From positions 1,798,001 to 1,862,000 of the forward strand of contig NZ_BHZC01000001.1 of assembly GCF_003865135.1 (NCBI RefSeq): a stretch of 64,000 bases of DNA, written 5' to 3'. The DNA is from Streptomyces chrestomyceticus JCM 4735 (lineage in GTDB: Bacteria; Actinomycetota; Actinomycetes; Streptomycetales; Streptomycetaceae). A model generated the notes under the pieces. That model ran no database searches. It saw only the letters and a program-made list of their open reading frames with translations, and was not told the origin of the DNA. A program made the position numbers and the translations under genes. The number at the start of each line of letters is the position of its first letter. Position 1 is the first letter of the stretch. Below are positions 1-8,608 of the stretch, in pieces.

Positions 1-585
1 CTGACCATTCCCGGCAAGATCGACAAGATGGGCTACAAGGGGGTCGACACCACCGAGCTGATCATGGACGGGCTGCGCATCCCCGCCGACCGGGTCCTCG
101 GCGGACAGACCGGACGTGGCTTCTATCACATGATGGACGGCGTCGAGGTCGGCCGGGTGAACGTGGCCGCGCGGGGCTGCGGCGTCGCACAGCGCGCCTT
201 CGAGCTGGGCGTTTCGTACGCGCAGCAGCGGCACACCTTCGGCAAGCCGATCGCCCAGCACCAGGCGATCCAGTTCAAACTTGCCGAAATGGCCACAAAG
301 GTGGAAGCGGCCCATGCGATGATGGTCAACGCCGCACGCAAGAAGGACTCCGGTCAGCGGAACGACCTGGAAGCGGGCATGGCCAAGTACCTGGCCTCCG
401 AGTACTGCAAGGAGGTGGTGGAGGACGCGTTCCGCATCCACGGCGGCTACGGCTTCTCCAAGGAGTACGAGATCGAGCGCCTCTACCGGGAGGCACCGAT
501 GCTCCTCATCGGTGAAGGTACCGCCGAGATCCAGAAAATGATCATCGGCCGACGGCTGCTGGAGGAGTACCGAATCCAGGGGTGA
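1..585 (+). CDS. acyl-CoA dehydrogenase, C-terminal part (5' end outside window)
   Basis: The reading frame is already open at base 1, so only about 194 C-terminal residues are present. They cover the end of the middle beta domain and the C-terminal helical domain of a flavin-dependent acyl-CoA dehydrogenase. Family features visible are RGCGVAQRAFELGVSYAQQR, HQAIQFKLAEMA, the FAD-contacting RIHGGYGFSKEYEIERLYRE and the terminal GEGTAEIQKMIIGR. These enzymes oxidise acyl-CoA thioesters and pass electrons to ETF. In Streptomyces an acyl-CoA dehydrogenase next to psd-pssA often belongs to the ethylmalonyl-CoA gene set and may act on methylsuccinyl-CoA. That is inference from remembered synteny, since upstream genes are not visible. 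Confidence 0.93.
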   Translation: MTIPGKIDKMGYKGVDTTELIMDGLRIPADRVLGGQTGRGFYHMMDGVEVGRVNVAARGCGVAQRAFELGVSYAQQRHTFGKPIAQHQAIQFKLAEMATKVEAAHAMMVNAARKKDSGQRNDLEAGMAKYLASEYCKEVVEDAFRIHGGYGFSKEYEIERLYREAPMLLIGEGTAEIQKMIIGRRLLEEYRIQG

Positions 586-607
586 ACGCCCGATTTGGGG
601 CGTTTTA
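585..607 (+). terminator. short intrinsic terminator
   Basis: A 7-bp perfect stem (AACGCCC / GGGCGTT) with a 6-nt loop is followed by TT and an A/T-rich stretch. It begins at the stop codon of the acyl-CoA dehydrogenase and separates it from psd. Confidence 0.5.
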
Positions 608-754
608 TTCAGGACGAAGATCACACCCCGCCCGCGCGCTTCGGCCACGGATTGGCGCTGGCTCTTGGCCAGTTGCCGCCCGCAACCGATACCATCCCGG
701 GAAAGCCGCCGTCCCCCATTGCATATGCGGCATCCTCCGCTACGAAGGTCATCC

Positions 755-1402
755 ATGCCCCACAGCCAATCCTCTGCACAACGCGGTCGTGTCCGCCTCG
801 CGCGCGGAGCGTCGCCGTGGCTTCTGCCGACCGTCGCGACGGCGGCGGTCAGCCTGGCCCGTTCCCGTCGCTCGGGACGCTGGGCAGCCGCCGCCGTGCC
901 CGCCACCGCCCTGGCGGCGGGCATGCTGTGGTTCTTCCGCGATCCTGAGCGGGAGATCGCTCAGGGCCGGGTCATCTCCCCGGCCGACGGCGTGGTGCAG
1001 AGCATCATGCCGTGGAAGGACGGGCGCACCCGCGTCGCGATCTTCATGAGCCCGCTGAACGTCCACGTCAACCGCGCGCCGCTGGCCGGCACGGTGACGT
1101 CCGTGGAGCACATCCCCGGCGGGTACGTCCCGGCGTTCAACAAGGAGAGCGAGAACAACGAGCGGGTCGTCTGGCACTTCGACACCGAGCTCGGCGACAT
1201 CGAGATGGTGCAGATCGCCGGGGCCGTGGCCCGCCGTATCGTCCCCTACGTGCCCCAGGGCTCGAAGGTGGAGCAGGGCGAGCGCATCGGCCTGATCCGC
1301 TTCGGGTCACGCGTCGACGTCTACCTCCCGGCGGGTGTCGAGGCCGCGGTCGAGGTCGGCCAGGCCACCACCGCGGGGGTGACACGCCTTGACCGTGATT
1401 GA
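755..1402 (+). CDS. psd: phosphatidylserine decarboxylase
   Basis: Makes phosphatidylethanolamine from phosphatidylserine at the membrane and is processed into alpha and beta chains with a pyruvoyl cofactor. The 215-residue length and RFGS near residues 182-185 fit the short PSD-A type; self-cleavage would fall between Gly184 and Ser185. A hydrophobic N-terminal stretch (about residues 20-60) and the FFRDPER, SPADG and FMSPLNVHVNR segments are typical of the family. ATG 755 is chosen because it follows an AAGG-containing site and gives the usual MPHSQ N-terminus; upstream in-frame starts would add arginine-rich non-homologous sequence. The 3' end overlaps pssA by 14 nt, which indicates co-transcription and probable translational coupling of the two steps. 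Confidence 0.95.
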   Translation: MPHSQSSAQRGRVRLARGASPWLLPTVATAAVSLARSRRSGRWAAAAVPATALAAGMLWFFRDPEREIAQGRVISPADGVVQSIMPWKDGRTRVAIFMSPLNVHVNRAPLAGTVTSVEHIPGGYVPAFNKESENNERVVWHFDTELGDIEMVQIAGAVARRIVPYVPQGSKVEQGERIGLIRFGSRVDVYLPAGVEAAVEVGQATTAGVTRLDRD

Positions 1403-2243
1403 TCCCGACACACAGCCCGGCTGGGTCGCGGAGGTCGAGGAGGACGACGCGGCCGACGACATGCCGCTGTCGACGCGGTTGTCGATAGCGGACACGCTCA
1501 CGCTCGGCAACGCGATCTGCGGCTTCATGGCCGTCTACTTCACCACCACCGGCGTCCTGATCCCGCACCTGACGGGCAACGAGGACGGCGGGATGGCCCG
1601 GCACAGCGCCGCCATGGCGGTGATCCTGATGCTGCTGGCCTCCATCTTCGACCTGTTCGACGGGCTCGTCGCGCGCAAGCTGCGCGCCTCGGCGATGGGG
1701 GCCGAGCTCGACAACCTCTCCGACCTGATCAGCTTCGGGCTGGCGCCGGCGTACTTCGTCGTCACCTGGGGCATGGTCGCCCCGGACTCGCACCAGCGGG
1801 TCTCGGTGGTCGCGGCGGTGGTGGTGCTGCTGGCGGTGGTGCTGCGGCTGGCCCGGTTCTCCTGTGTGACGCTGCGTGACGGCATCTTCCAGGGGATGCC
1901 GAGCCCGTTCGGCGCGCTGACCGTGGTCGCGATCGTCCTGCTGGAGCTGCCCTTCGTGCCGACGCTGCTGGCGATCATCGGGGTGGCCTGGCTGATGGTG
2001 AGCCGGGTCGAGTACCCCAAGCCGCGGGGACGGCTGGCGGTGGCGATGCTCAGTTGGATCGTGCTGAGCATGGGGATGCTGGCGGCCTGGGCGCTGGACG
2101 CCCCCGGTGGCCAGATGCTGCTGCAGACCGGTTGCTCGCTCCAGATCGTGCTGGGTGCGATGATCCCGGTCTTCGCGACGGCCCGTCGCGTCAACACCTT
2201 CCGCGACAACCGCCGTGAGGCGCGCAGCGCACAGATTCAGTAG
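1389..2243 (+). CDS. pssA: CDP-diacylglycerol-serine O-phosphatidyltransferase
   Basis: Integral membrane enzyme that makes phosphatidylserine from CDP-diacylglycerol and serine, the substrate for the upstream decarboxylase. The CDP-alcohol phosphotransferase signature is complete: D88, D91-G92, A95-R96, G104, D108 and D112. About eight hydrophobic segments surround it. The 284-residue length is normal. The start is a TTG at 1389, 14 nt inside psd; the next in-frame candidate is GTG 1395. A strong terminator follows the stop, so psd-pssA appears to be a two-gene unit. Confidence 0.95.
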   Translation: MTVIDPDTQPGWVAEVEEDDAADDMPLSTRLSIADTLTLGNAICGFMAVYFTTTGVLIPHLTGNEDGGMARHSAAMAVILMLLASIFDLFDGLVARKLRASAMGAELDNLSDLISFGLAPAYFVVTWGMVAPDSHQRVSVVAAVVVLLAVVLRLARFSCVTLRDGIFQGMPSPFGALTVVAIVLLELPFVPTLLAIIGVAWLMVSRVEYPKPRGRLAVAMLSWIVLSMGMLAAWALDAPGGQMLLQTGCSLQIVLGAMIPVFATARRVNTFRDNRREARSAQIQ

Positions 2244-2265
2244 CGGTGTCCGGTCCCCGGACCGG

Positions 2266-2307
2266 AAAGGCCCCCGCCGAGCGCATCAGCTCGGCGGGGG
2301 CCTTTTG
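2266..2307 (+). terminator. Rho-independent terminator after pssA
   Basis: A perfect 14-bp G+C stem (2269-2282 with 2289-2302) and a 6-nt loop are followed by TTTTG and preceded by AAA. The AAA/TTTT flanks mean it could also act on minus-strand transcription coming from the glycerate kinase gene. Confidence 0.9.
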
Positions 2308-2456
2308 TCGTATCCGGATGCACGCGGGCGCAGGGGGCGCACCGTGAGGCCGGTGAGCCCCTCGGCGCGCTCCCCGGCCCGTAGGTCAGCACCCTCAGGC
2401 CGTACGTCAGCGGCTCGGAACCGTACGTCGGAGCCTCCGGCCGTACGGCCGCGGCC

Positions 2457-3632
2457 TCACAGTAGGAAGTCCCGCCCCAGCGCCTCCGCCGCCCGCTCCA
2501 GGAGGGGGCCCGCCTCGGCCATGCAGCGGGCCGGGTCCGGCTCCAGGTCGGTCAGCGGGTAGGCGCGGCGGATGCCGGCCCGGCCCAGGGCCTCCGGCGG
2601 CAGGGCCAGGCGGCCGCAGACCGCCGCCACCTCCAGGCCCGCCGCCCGGGCCGCCGCCGCGACGCCCACCGGGGCCTTGCCGTGCAGGGTCTGCTCGTCC
2701 AGCGACCCCTCGCCGGTGACGACGAAGGTGGCGCGGGCCAGCGCCGGCCCAAAACCCAGCACCTCCAGCATGACGTCGATGCCCGGCCGGAAGACGGCCC
2801 CCAGGCCGACCAGGGCGCCGTAGCCGATGCCGCCCGCCGCGCCCGCGCCGGGGGCGGCGGCGTGCTCGGCGGCGCGGGGCCCGACCGCGGTCTCCAGGAC
2901 CTTCGCGTAGTGGGCCAGGGCCGCGTCCAGCGCCGCGACGTCCTGCTCGCTCGCGCCCTTCTGCGGCCCGTAGACGGCGGGGGCGCCCTTGGGCCCGGTG
3001 AGCGGGTTGTCCACGTCGCTGGCGAGGACCACCTCCGTACGGGCGAGCCGTGGGTCCAGGCCCGAGAGGTCGGCGGTGGCCAGGTCGCGCAGCGGCCCGC
3101 CGCCCGGGGCGAGCGGGGTGCCGGCGGCGTCCAGGAAGCGGGCCCCGAGGGCGGCGAGCATGCCCGCGCCGCCGTCGGTCGTGGCGCTGCCGCCGACGCC
3201 GAAGACGATGGTGGTGGCGCCCGCGTCCAGCGCCGCGCGCAGCAGCTCGCCGGTGCCGTACGTGGTGGCCGTGAGCGGCGCGAAGCGGCCCTCCGGGAGG
3301 TGCTGGAGGCCGGACGCCTCGGCCATCTCGACCACGGCCGTGCCGTCCTCGTGGAGCGCGAAGGTGGCCGCCACCGGGTCGCCGACGGGTCCGGTGACCC
3401 GGACCTCGTGCCGGGCGAAGCCCGCCGCCAGGGCGGCCGCGACCGTGCCGTCGCCGCCGTCCGCGACCGGGACGGACTCCACCGCCAGGCCGGGTACGGC
3501 ACGGCGCAGCCCGGCCGTGACGTGCTCGGCGACCTCGACGGCGGTGAGCGAACCCTTGAATTTGTCCGCGGCGACCAGCACCCGCGGTGCCCGGTCCTGG
3601 TCTGCCGCCGGTGTCCTTGCTGCGTCCGCCAC
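2457..3632 (-). CDS. glycerate kinase (GlxK/GarK family)
   Basis: Phosphorylates D-glycerate with ATP, linking glyoxylate/glycerate breakdown to glycolysis. The 391-residue product shows the family N-terminus VLVAADKFKGSLTA, the PVADGGDGT loop, the GVGGSATTDGGAGML glycine-rich segment, SDVDNPLTGPKGA and the C-terminal VTGEGSLDEQTLHGKAP. GTG 3632 is preferred because GGGGAGAC lies just upstream and the protein then begins shortly before the first conserved strand. An ATG at 3758 would add 42 residues of unlikely composition and overlap the divergent promoter region. No glyoxylate genes are adjacent, so the source of glycerate is not shown. Confidence 0.93.
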   Translation of the reverse strand: MADAARTPAADQDRAPRVLVAADKFKGSLTAVEVAEHVTAGLRRAVPGLAVESVPVADGGDGTVAAALAAGFARHEVRVTGPVGDPVAATFALHEDGTAVVEMAEASGLQHLPEGRFAPLTATTYGTGELLRAALDAGATTIVFGVGGSATTDGGAGMLAALGARFLDAAGTPLAPGGGPLRDLATADLSGLDPRLARTEVVLASDVDNPLTGPKGAPAVYGPQKGASEQDVAALDAALAHYAKVLETAVGPRAAEHAAAPGAGAAGGIGYGALVGLGAVFRPGIDVMLEVLGFGPALARATFVVTGEGSLDEQTLHGKAPVGVAAAARAAGLEVAAVCGRLALPPEALGRAGIRRAYPLTDLEPDPARCMAEAGPLLERAAEALGRDFLL

Positions 3633-3769
3633 TGTCTCCCCTTGCTTTCGAACTGGCAGTCGCGCCGCTGCGACCTTATCCGGCGGGGACCGTGGCGAAC
3701 AGGGAGCGGATGCCCCGGTCGGCGCGCCAATCCGGCGAAGCATCGTTTTTCCGGCCATAGTGGGACGCC

Positions 3770-5491
3770 ATGAGCGTGCAGACGTCCGAGGAGCCGACGC
3801 CGCATTCCGTACCGGGAGACGCGGCGCACGATCCGCCGCCCGATCTGGTCCTGGTCGGTGCCGGGGTCGCCGCGGTGCTCGCGGTGGTGGCCTGGGCGGC
3901 GCTGGGCAAAAAGAATTTCGAATCGGTCACCGATAGCGCGCTGAATTGGGTGCTGGGCAATTTCGGCTGGCTGTTCGTGGTGGCCGCCGACGTCTTTCTC
4001 GTCCTGTGCTTCCTCATCGCCTTCAGCCGATTCGGCCGTATCCGGCTCGGCAAGGACGACGCGGAGCCGGAATTCGGCAATCTCGCGTGGATCGCGATGA
4101 TGTTCAGCGCCGGCATGGGTATCGGCCTGATGTTCTACGGCGTGGGCGAACCGCTCCAGCACTACGTCACTCCGCCGCCCTCCAGCGGCGTCACCCCGCA
4201 CACCGGCGCCGCGGCCCGTACCGCGCTGGAGTACTCGTTCTTCCACTGGACCCTGACCCCGTGGGCCATCTACGGCATCGTCGGCCTGGCGCTGGCCTAC
4301 GCGGGCTTCCGCAAGGGCCGCAGCAACCGGCTCAGCTCCGCCTTCGTCCCGCTGGTCGGCGAGCGGCGGGCCGGCGGGCGGCTGGGGCACCTCATCGACC
4401 TGCTGGCCGTCTTCGCGACCGTCTTCGGCACGGCCACCAGCCTGGGCCTCGGCGCCCTCCAGGTCAGCAAGGGGCTCCAGCTCACCACGGGCACCTCGGA
4501 CAGCACGGCGGTCCAGTTGATCATCATCGTCGCGCTCTCCGCCGCCTTCGTGGCGTCCGCCTTCTCCGGCCTGCACAAGGGCGTCAAGTGGCTGTCCACC
4601 CTGAACATCGTGCTGGCCGCCCTGCTGATGCTGTTCGTCTTCGTGCTCGGCCCGACGGTGTACGTCCTGGACAGCATCCCGGCGAGCGTCGGCGGCTACC
4701 TCGACGACCTGCTGCCGATGGCCTCGCGCACCGGCGCCTTCACCGACGCGAGCTGGCTCGGCACCTGGACGATCTTCTACTGGGCGTGGTGGCTGTCCTG
4801 GGCCCCGTTCGTCGGCACGTTCATCGCCCGTATCTCGCACGGGCGCACCGTCCGGGAGTTCCTGATCGGCGTCCTGCTGGTGCCCAGCGGCGCGACGATG
4901 ATCTGGTTCTGCGTGATGGGCGGCAGCGCGATCCGGCTGGACGCCAGCGGCCTGGCCGACCTCGCGGGCAACGCGAAGGACGCGGAGGCGTCGCTGTTCG
5001 GCATGCTGGACGCGCTGCCCGCCGGGACCGTCACCTCCTGGGTGGCGATGATCCTGGTCATGACGTACTTCATCACCAGCGCCGACTCGGCGTCCCTGGT
5101 GATGGGCTCGCTCACCAGCCGGGGCGCGCTGCACCCGAGGACGTGGCTGGTGGTCACCTGGGGCATCCTGATGGCCGCGGTCGCCGCGGTGCTGCTGGTG
5201 GCCGGCGGGCTCGGCGCGCTCCAGACGGCGACGATCCTGGTCGCGCTGCCCTTCGTGTTCGTGATGCTGGCGCTGTGCTGGGCACTGCTCAAGGAACTGC
5301 GGGAGGACCCGGGCGCCGGCCCGGCGCGGCACCACGCACTGCACGGCCTGCGCAACGCGGTACGCGCCATCGTCGGCGAGACCATCACCGAACAGGGCCC
5401 GACCCGGCACCCACGACTGCGGCGGGCGGCGGACTCCAAGCGGACGGGGGACGACACGGGGGCGTCGGGGCAGGGGCCGACGGGGGTGTAG
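3770..5491 (+). CDS. BCCT-family betaine/choline/carnitine transporter
   Basis: A secondary importer for quaternary-ammonium osmolytes such as glycine betaine or choline, normally ion-driven and involved in osmotic balance. The 573-residue protein has about 12 transmembrane segments and the BCCT hallmarks: MFSAGMGIGLMFYGVGEP near residue 115, and the tryptophan-rich YWAWWLSWAPFVGTFIARIS around residue 330 in the substrate-binding helix. The cytoplasmic C-terminal tail is long and rich in charged residues, as in osmosensing members. It is divergent from glycerate kinase across a 137-bp gap. ATG 3770 lies 8 nt after a CATAGT hexamer, so the leader is very short. The exact substrate cannot be read from sequence. 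Confidence 0.93.
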   Translation: MSVQTSEEPTPHSVPGDAAHDPPPDLVLVGAGVAAVLAVVAWAALGKKNFESVTDSALNWVLGNFGWLFVVAADVFLVLCFLIAFSRFGRIRLGKDDAEPEFGNLAWIAMMFSAGMGIGLMFYGVGEPLQHYVTPPPSSGVTPHTGAAARTALEYSFFHWTLTPWAIYGIVGLALAYAGFRKGRSNRLSSAFVPLVGERRAGGRLGHLIDLLAVFATVFGTATSLGLGALQVSKGLQLTTGTSDSTAVQLIIIVALSAAFVASAFSGLHKGVKWLSTLNIVLAALLMLFVFVLGPTVYVLDSIPASVGGYLDDLLPMASRTGAFTDASWLGTWTIFYWAWWLSWAPFVGTFIARISHGRTVREFLIGVLLVPSGATMIWFCVMGGSAIRLDASGLADLAGNAKDAEASLFGMLDALPAGTVTSWVAMILVMTYFITSADSASLVMGSLTSRGALHPRTWLVVTWGILMAAVAAVLLVAGGLGALQTATILVALPFVFVMLALCWALLKELREDPGAGPARHHALHGLRNAVRAIVGETITEQGPTRHPRLRRAADSKRTGDDTGASGQGPTGV

Positions 5492-5617
5492 GGGCGCGGG
5501 GGACTCACCCGTTCGGGTGTGTGCGGCCGGGGACGGCGTCCAAGGCCCCGGCCGGCACCGCGACGGCCCCGGCAAACGCCCCACAGGCCCGCCGTCCGAC
5601 CCGGCTACGCTCACCGC

Positions 5618-6112
5618 ATGACCACGGACTACGCCACCTATATCGCCGGTCTTCCGCGTGTGCTCGCGGGGGCCGGTGTCATCTTCCGCGACGCCGACGG
5701 CCGGGTGCTGTACGTCGAGCCGAACTACCGCGACACCTGGAACCTGCCCGGCGGCACCGTCGAGTCCGACGCGGGCGAGTCGCCCCGCCAGGCCGCGCGG
5801 CGGGAGACCGCCGAGGAGATCGGCCTGGACATCGAGCCGGGCCCGCTGCTGGCCGTCGACTGGGTGCGCGGCACCGGCCGACCGCCCCTGGTGTCGTACC
5901 TGTACGACGGCGGAGTGCTGGCCCCGGACCAGTTGGCGGCCGTCCGGCTCCAGGAGAGCGAGCTGCTGTCCTGGTCCCTGCTGTCGTGGGAGGAGGCCGA
6001 GCCGCGGCTGTCGCCGTCGATGGCGCTGCGGGTACGGGCCGCGCTGGACGCGCTGGCGCGGGGCCGCGGGCCGGTGGAGCTGGAGGACGGGGTCGCACCC
6101 GCCGCCCCTTGA
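5618..6112 (+). CDS. Nudix hydrolase
   Basis: Predicted pyrophosphohydrolase of 164 residues acting on a nucleoside diphosphate linked to X. The Nudix box is present as GGTVESDAGESPRQAARRET followed by AEEIGL. It keeps the REUxEExGU metal-binding core, but the first spacer has two more residues than the canonical G-x5-E. ATG 5618 is preferred to upstream starts because TACGCT (5606-5611) ends 6 nt before it, the spacing expected for a leaderless Streptomyces transcript. Longer versions would add an arginine/proline-rich tail. The stop codon lies within the -35 element of the next gene's promoter. Substrate unknown. Confidence 0.88.
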   Translation: MTTDYATYIAGLPRVLAGAGVIFRDADGRVLYVEPNYRDTWNLPGGTVESDAGESPRQAARRETAEEIGLDIEPGPLLAVDWVRGTGRPPLVSYLYDGGVLAPDQLAAVRLQESELLSWSLLSWEEAEPRLSPSMALRVRAALDALARGRGPVELEDGVAPAAP

Positions 6113-6139
6113 CCTCAAGCCCGCTTGAAGTTGCATCGT
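6109..6139 (+). promoter_or_regulatory. SoxR-like operator and 19-bp-spacer promoter
   Basis: TTGACC (-35, 6109-6114) and CATCGT (-10, 6134-6139) are separated by 19 bp, the unusually long spacing used by MerR-family activators. Between them is an imperfect dyad, CCTCAAG-CCCG-CTTGAAG (6113-6130), which extends to 20 bp with A/T at its ends and has one mismatch. Arm sequence and 4-nt spacing match the classic SoxR box CCTCAAG-N4-CTTGAGG. The predicted start point falls on the A of ATG 6146. SoxR in Streptomyces responds to redox-cycling compounds; its control of this gene is inference. Confidence 0.72.
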
Positions 6140-6145
6140 CGCCGT

Positions 6146-7081
6146 ATGACGTTTCTCCCGGATTCCGCGGTCCGGCCCGGCCGCCTGGCAGTGGGCGTGG
6201 TGCTGCCCTCGCCCGCCGTGCGGCGGGAGCAGAAGCTCCCGCTCACCGAGGCGGCCCGGCACGCGGAACTGGCCGGGCTCGACCTCGTCGCGTACGGGGA
6301 CCGGCCCGCGGCCGGCGCACCGGCCCTGGACACCGCGGTGGTACTGGCGGCGGTGGCCGCGGCGACCGAGCGGATCACCGTCGTCGGCGCGCTGTACACG
6401 CCGGGGCTCCGGCCGCCGTCCCAGGCCGCCGAGCAGATCGCGAGCCTCCAGCAGATCGCGGACGGGCGGCTGGTGTTGGGGGTGGGGACGGGCGGCGGCC
6501 GGGAACGGTGGGCTGCCGCAGGGATTCCGTACGAGGAGCGGGAGCGCCGGACCGACGCGGCGCTGCGGCTGCTGCCCCGTCTGCTCGCGGGCGAGCGGGT
6601 GCCGCTGCCGCACGGGCCCGGCTACCCGGTGGTGGAGCCGGAGTTCGCCGTGCCGATGCCGCCCGTCTGGATCGGCGGCACCTCGCGCGCCGCGGTGCGG
6701 CGGGCCGCGCTCCTGGGCGACGGCTGGTTCCCTTCCCTGGCGTCGGCCGCCCAGGTGGCCGAGGGAGCCGTGCACCTGGCCGAACTCTCCGCCGCGCTCG
6801 GCCGCCCGGCCCCGGCCGTCATCGTCGGCACCAGCGGCGCCCTCGGTACGGCACCCGGCCTGCCCACCGGCGCGGACCTCGCCACGGAACTCGCCACGGC
6901 CCACGGCGTCCCGCCCGAACGCCTCGCCGGCGTCCCGGTGACGGGCGGCGCCCGGGAGGCGGCGGAGCGCCTGCACCGATACTGCGGCGCGGGAGTCACC
7001 CGCGTCCTGCTGGACATCGCGGGCGGCGACTGGCGCCATCAGGTGGAGTTGCTGGCGGATGTACGGGATCTGTTGCGCTGA
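6146..7081 (+). CDS. LLM-class (luciferase-like) flavin/F420-dependent oxidoreductase
   Basis: A 311-residue TIM-barrel oxidoreductase of the luciferase-like monooxygenase superfamily. Visible features are the N-terminal strand GVVLPSP, DLVAYGDRP, ITVVGALYTPGLRPP, LQQIADGRLVLGVGTGGGRE and VWIGGTSRAAVRRAALLGDGW, which are cofactor-phosphate and barrel elements. FMN or F420 use cannot be decided from these motifs. ATG 6146 is chosen because it coincides with the predicted transcription start of the SoxR-like promoter, giving a leaderless mRNA. The promoter suggests a role in handling redox-active small molecules or quinones. Confidence 0.88.
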   Translation: MTFLPDSAVRPGRLAVGVVLPSPAVRREQKLPLTEAARHAELAGLDLVAYGDRPAAGAPALDTAVVLAAVAAATERITVVGALYTPGLRPPSQAAEQIASLQQIADGRLVLGVGTGGGRERWAAAGIPYEERERRTDAALRLLPRLLAGERVPLPHGPGYPVVEPEFAVPMPPVWIGGTSRAAVRRAALLGDGWFPSLASAAQVAEGAVHLAELSAALGRPAPAVIVGTSGALGTAPGLPTGADLATELATAHGVPPERLAGVPVTGGAREAAERLHRYCGAGVTRVLLDIAGGDWRHQVELLADVRDLLR

Positions 7082-7137
7082 CGGGGCGCCCGGACGCCGC
7101 TGTCATGGGCGGGTAACGGGCGTTCTAGGCTTCGCGT

Positions 7138-8004
7138 ATGGATAAGGCAGCGGCTACCAGGGCGGACGGGACTTACGAGGACTACTGGGCGAGGGGTGGC
7201 GCGGCTGCCCTGGCCGAGGTGCCCGGCGTCGTGGGCGTGACGCTCGGCGGCAGCCGGGCCCGGGGGACGCACCGGCCGGACTCCGACTGGGACTTGGGGG
7301 TCTACTACCGCGGCGAGGTCGGCCTCGCGGGCCTGGCGGACCTGGCCGCCGAGATCACCGGGACGCCGGTGGAGATTCACCCGCCGGACGCGTGGGGTGC
7401 GTGGGTCAACGGCGGGGCCTGGCTGGTGATGCCGGACGGCACCCCCGTGGACTGGCTCCTGCGGGATGCCGACCGGGTGCAACGGGTGTGGCGGGAGTGC
7501 CAGGCGGGCCGGTTCGAGATCGGCGCCCAGGTGGGGCACCCGCTGGGCTTCTGGTCCCCCGCGTACGCGGGGGAACTGGCCCTGTCCCGGGTACTCGCCG
7601 ACCCCAGCGGCGAGCTGGGCCGCCTCAAGGAGGAGATGCGGGAGTACCCGGAGCCGCTGCGCGCCGCGCTGACCGGAACGGCGGTCTGGGACGCCGGGTT
7701 CTCCGTCGCCATGGCGCGCAAGTCCCAGGCGTCCACGGACACCTTGCACGTGGCCCTCTGCCTGGCGCGGGCGGTCGGCGACCTGACCCAGGCCCTGCAC
7801 GCCCACCACCGGACCTGGTGCATCAACGAGAAGGGCGCGCTCGCCGCCGCTGCGGCGATGCCCGGTACACCGCCCGGGTTCGGGGAGCGGGCGAGTGCCC
7901 TGCTGGGCGAACTGGGCCGTAGCGCAACGGAGTTGGGGCGGACGCTGGAGGCTGCGGAGTTGCTGGTCGCGGAGGTGCGTGCCGTGGTGGAGGGCGACGC
8001 CTGA
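7138..8004 (+). CDS. nucleotidyltransferase-domain protein
   Basis: A 288-residue member of the DNA polymerase beta-like nucleotidyltransferase superfamily. The active-site pattern GS-x10-DxD is exact: G38-S39 then D50 and D52, inside GGSRARGTHRPDSDWDLGVY. After the catalytic domain, residues of about 190-280 are helical and alanine/leucine-rich (TLHVALCLARAVGDLTQALHA), resembling the helical C-terminal half of kanamycin-nucleotidyltransferase-type proteins or a HEPN-like bundle. Such enzymes adenylylate small molecules, RNA or proteins; the target here is unknown. TAGGCT (7126-7131) ends 6 nt before ATG 7138, so the mRNA is probably leaderless. Confidence 0.85.
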   Translation: MDKAAATRADGTYEDYWARGGAAALAEVPGVVGVTLGGSRARGTHRPDSDWDLGVYYRGEVGLAGLADLAAEITGTPVEIHPPDAWGAWVNGGAWLVMPDGTPVDWLLRDADRVQRVWRECQAGRFEIGAQVGHPLGFWSPAYAGELALSRVLADPSGELGRLKEEMREYPEPLRAALTGTAVWDAGFSVAMARKSQASTDTLHVALCLARAVGDLTQALHAHHRTWCINEKGALAAAAAMPGTPPGFGERASALLGELGRSATELGRTLEAAELLVAEVRAVVEGDA

Positions 8005-8028
8005 ACACCCGAGGGCCGAGTGCTCGCT

Positions 8029-8601
8029 TCAGCCGAAGAGAGCCTGCTGCCCGCCCGGGTCCTCGGCTCCCCGCCCCTCCCCGGCCCCGCCCCGCTCGAA
8101 ATCCAGCAGGCGGCGCTTGCGGTCGAGCCCGCCGCCGTATCCGGTGAGGCTGCCGCTCGCCCCGATCACGCGGTGGCAGGGGATGATGATGCCGATCGGG
8201 TTCTTCCCGTTGGCGAGGCCCACCGCACGAGCGGCGGAGGGCCGGCCGAGGCGCGCCGCGAGCTGCCCGTACGAGAGCGTCCCGCCGTACGGGATGTCGC
8301 ACAGGGCGGCCCAGACGCGGCGCTGGAACGGTGTCCCCCGGGGCGCCAGGGGCAGGTCGAAGGCGGTGAGCGCGCCGTCGAAGTAGGCGCGCAGTTGCCG
8401 TACGGCCGCCGCGAACGGCGGGGCCTCCAGGTCCTCCGGCGGGCCGAAGGACTCCTGAGGCGGGCGGTGGCGCTGGTCGGTCATGTAGAGGCCGGCGAGG
8501 GCTTCGCCCTCGGCCACCAGGGTCAGCGGGCCGTACGGGGTGTCGGTCAGGACGGCGTGGCAGCGCTCGCCGCCGGTACGGGTGGGCACGGGATCGGACA
8601 T
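8029..8601 (-). CDS. ogt: methylated-DNA-[protein]-cysteine S-methyltransferase
   Basis: Suicide repair protein that moves the methyl group of O6-methylguanine onto its own cysteine. The 190-residue product carries the helix-turn-helix and arginine-finger segment ending in [22 protein letters not shown], with the acceptor Cys142 in PCHRV, and the downstream [16 protein letters not shown]. It starts 7 nt after the stop of the Ada-AlkA gene, so the two form an alkylation-repair operon. About 48 C-terminal residues after PCHRV are normal, apart from a short glycine/glutamate-rich tail. Confidence 0.95.
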   Translation of the reverse strand: MSDPVPTRTGGERCHAVLTDTPYGPLTLVAEGEALAGLYMTDQRHRPPQESFGPPEDLEAPPFAAAVRQLRAYFDGALTAFDLPLAPRGTPFQRRVWAALCDIPYGGTLSYGQLAARLGRPSAARAVGLANGKNPIGIIIPCHRVIGASGSLTGYGGGLDRKRRLLDFERGGAGEGRGAEDPGGQQALFG

Positions 8602-8608
8602 GGTCGCC

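Noticed and set aside
2552..7039. A 1495-residue open frame on the minus strand
   Set aside because: Antisense shadow of glycerate kinase, the BCCT carrier, Nudix and LLM genes; arginine/proline-rich with no family motifs. Long stop-free frames are normal in such GC-rich DNA.
3946..7116. A 1056-residue open frame overlapping the BCCT carrier
   Set aside because: Out-of-frame shadow of genes with clear domains.
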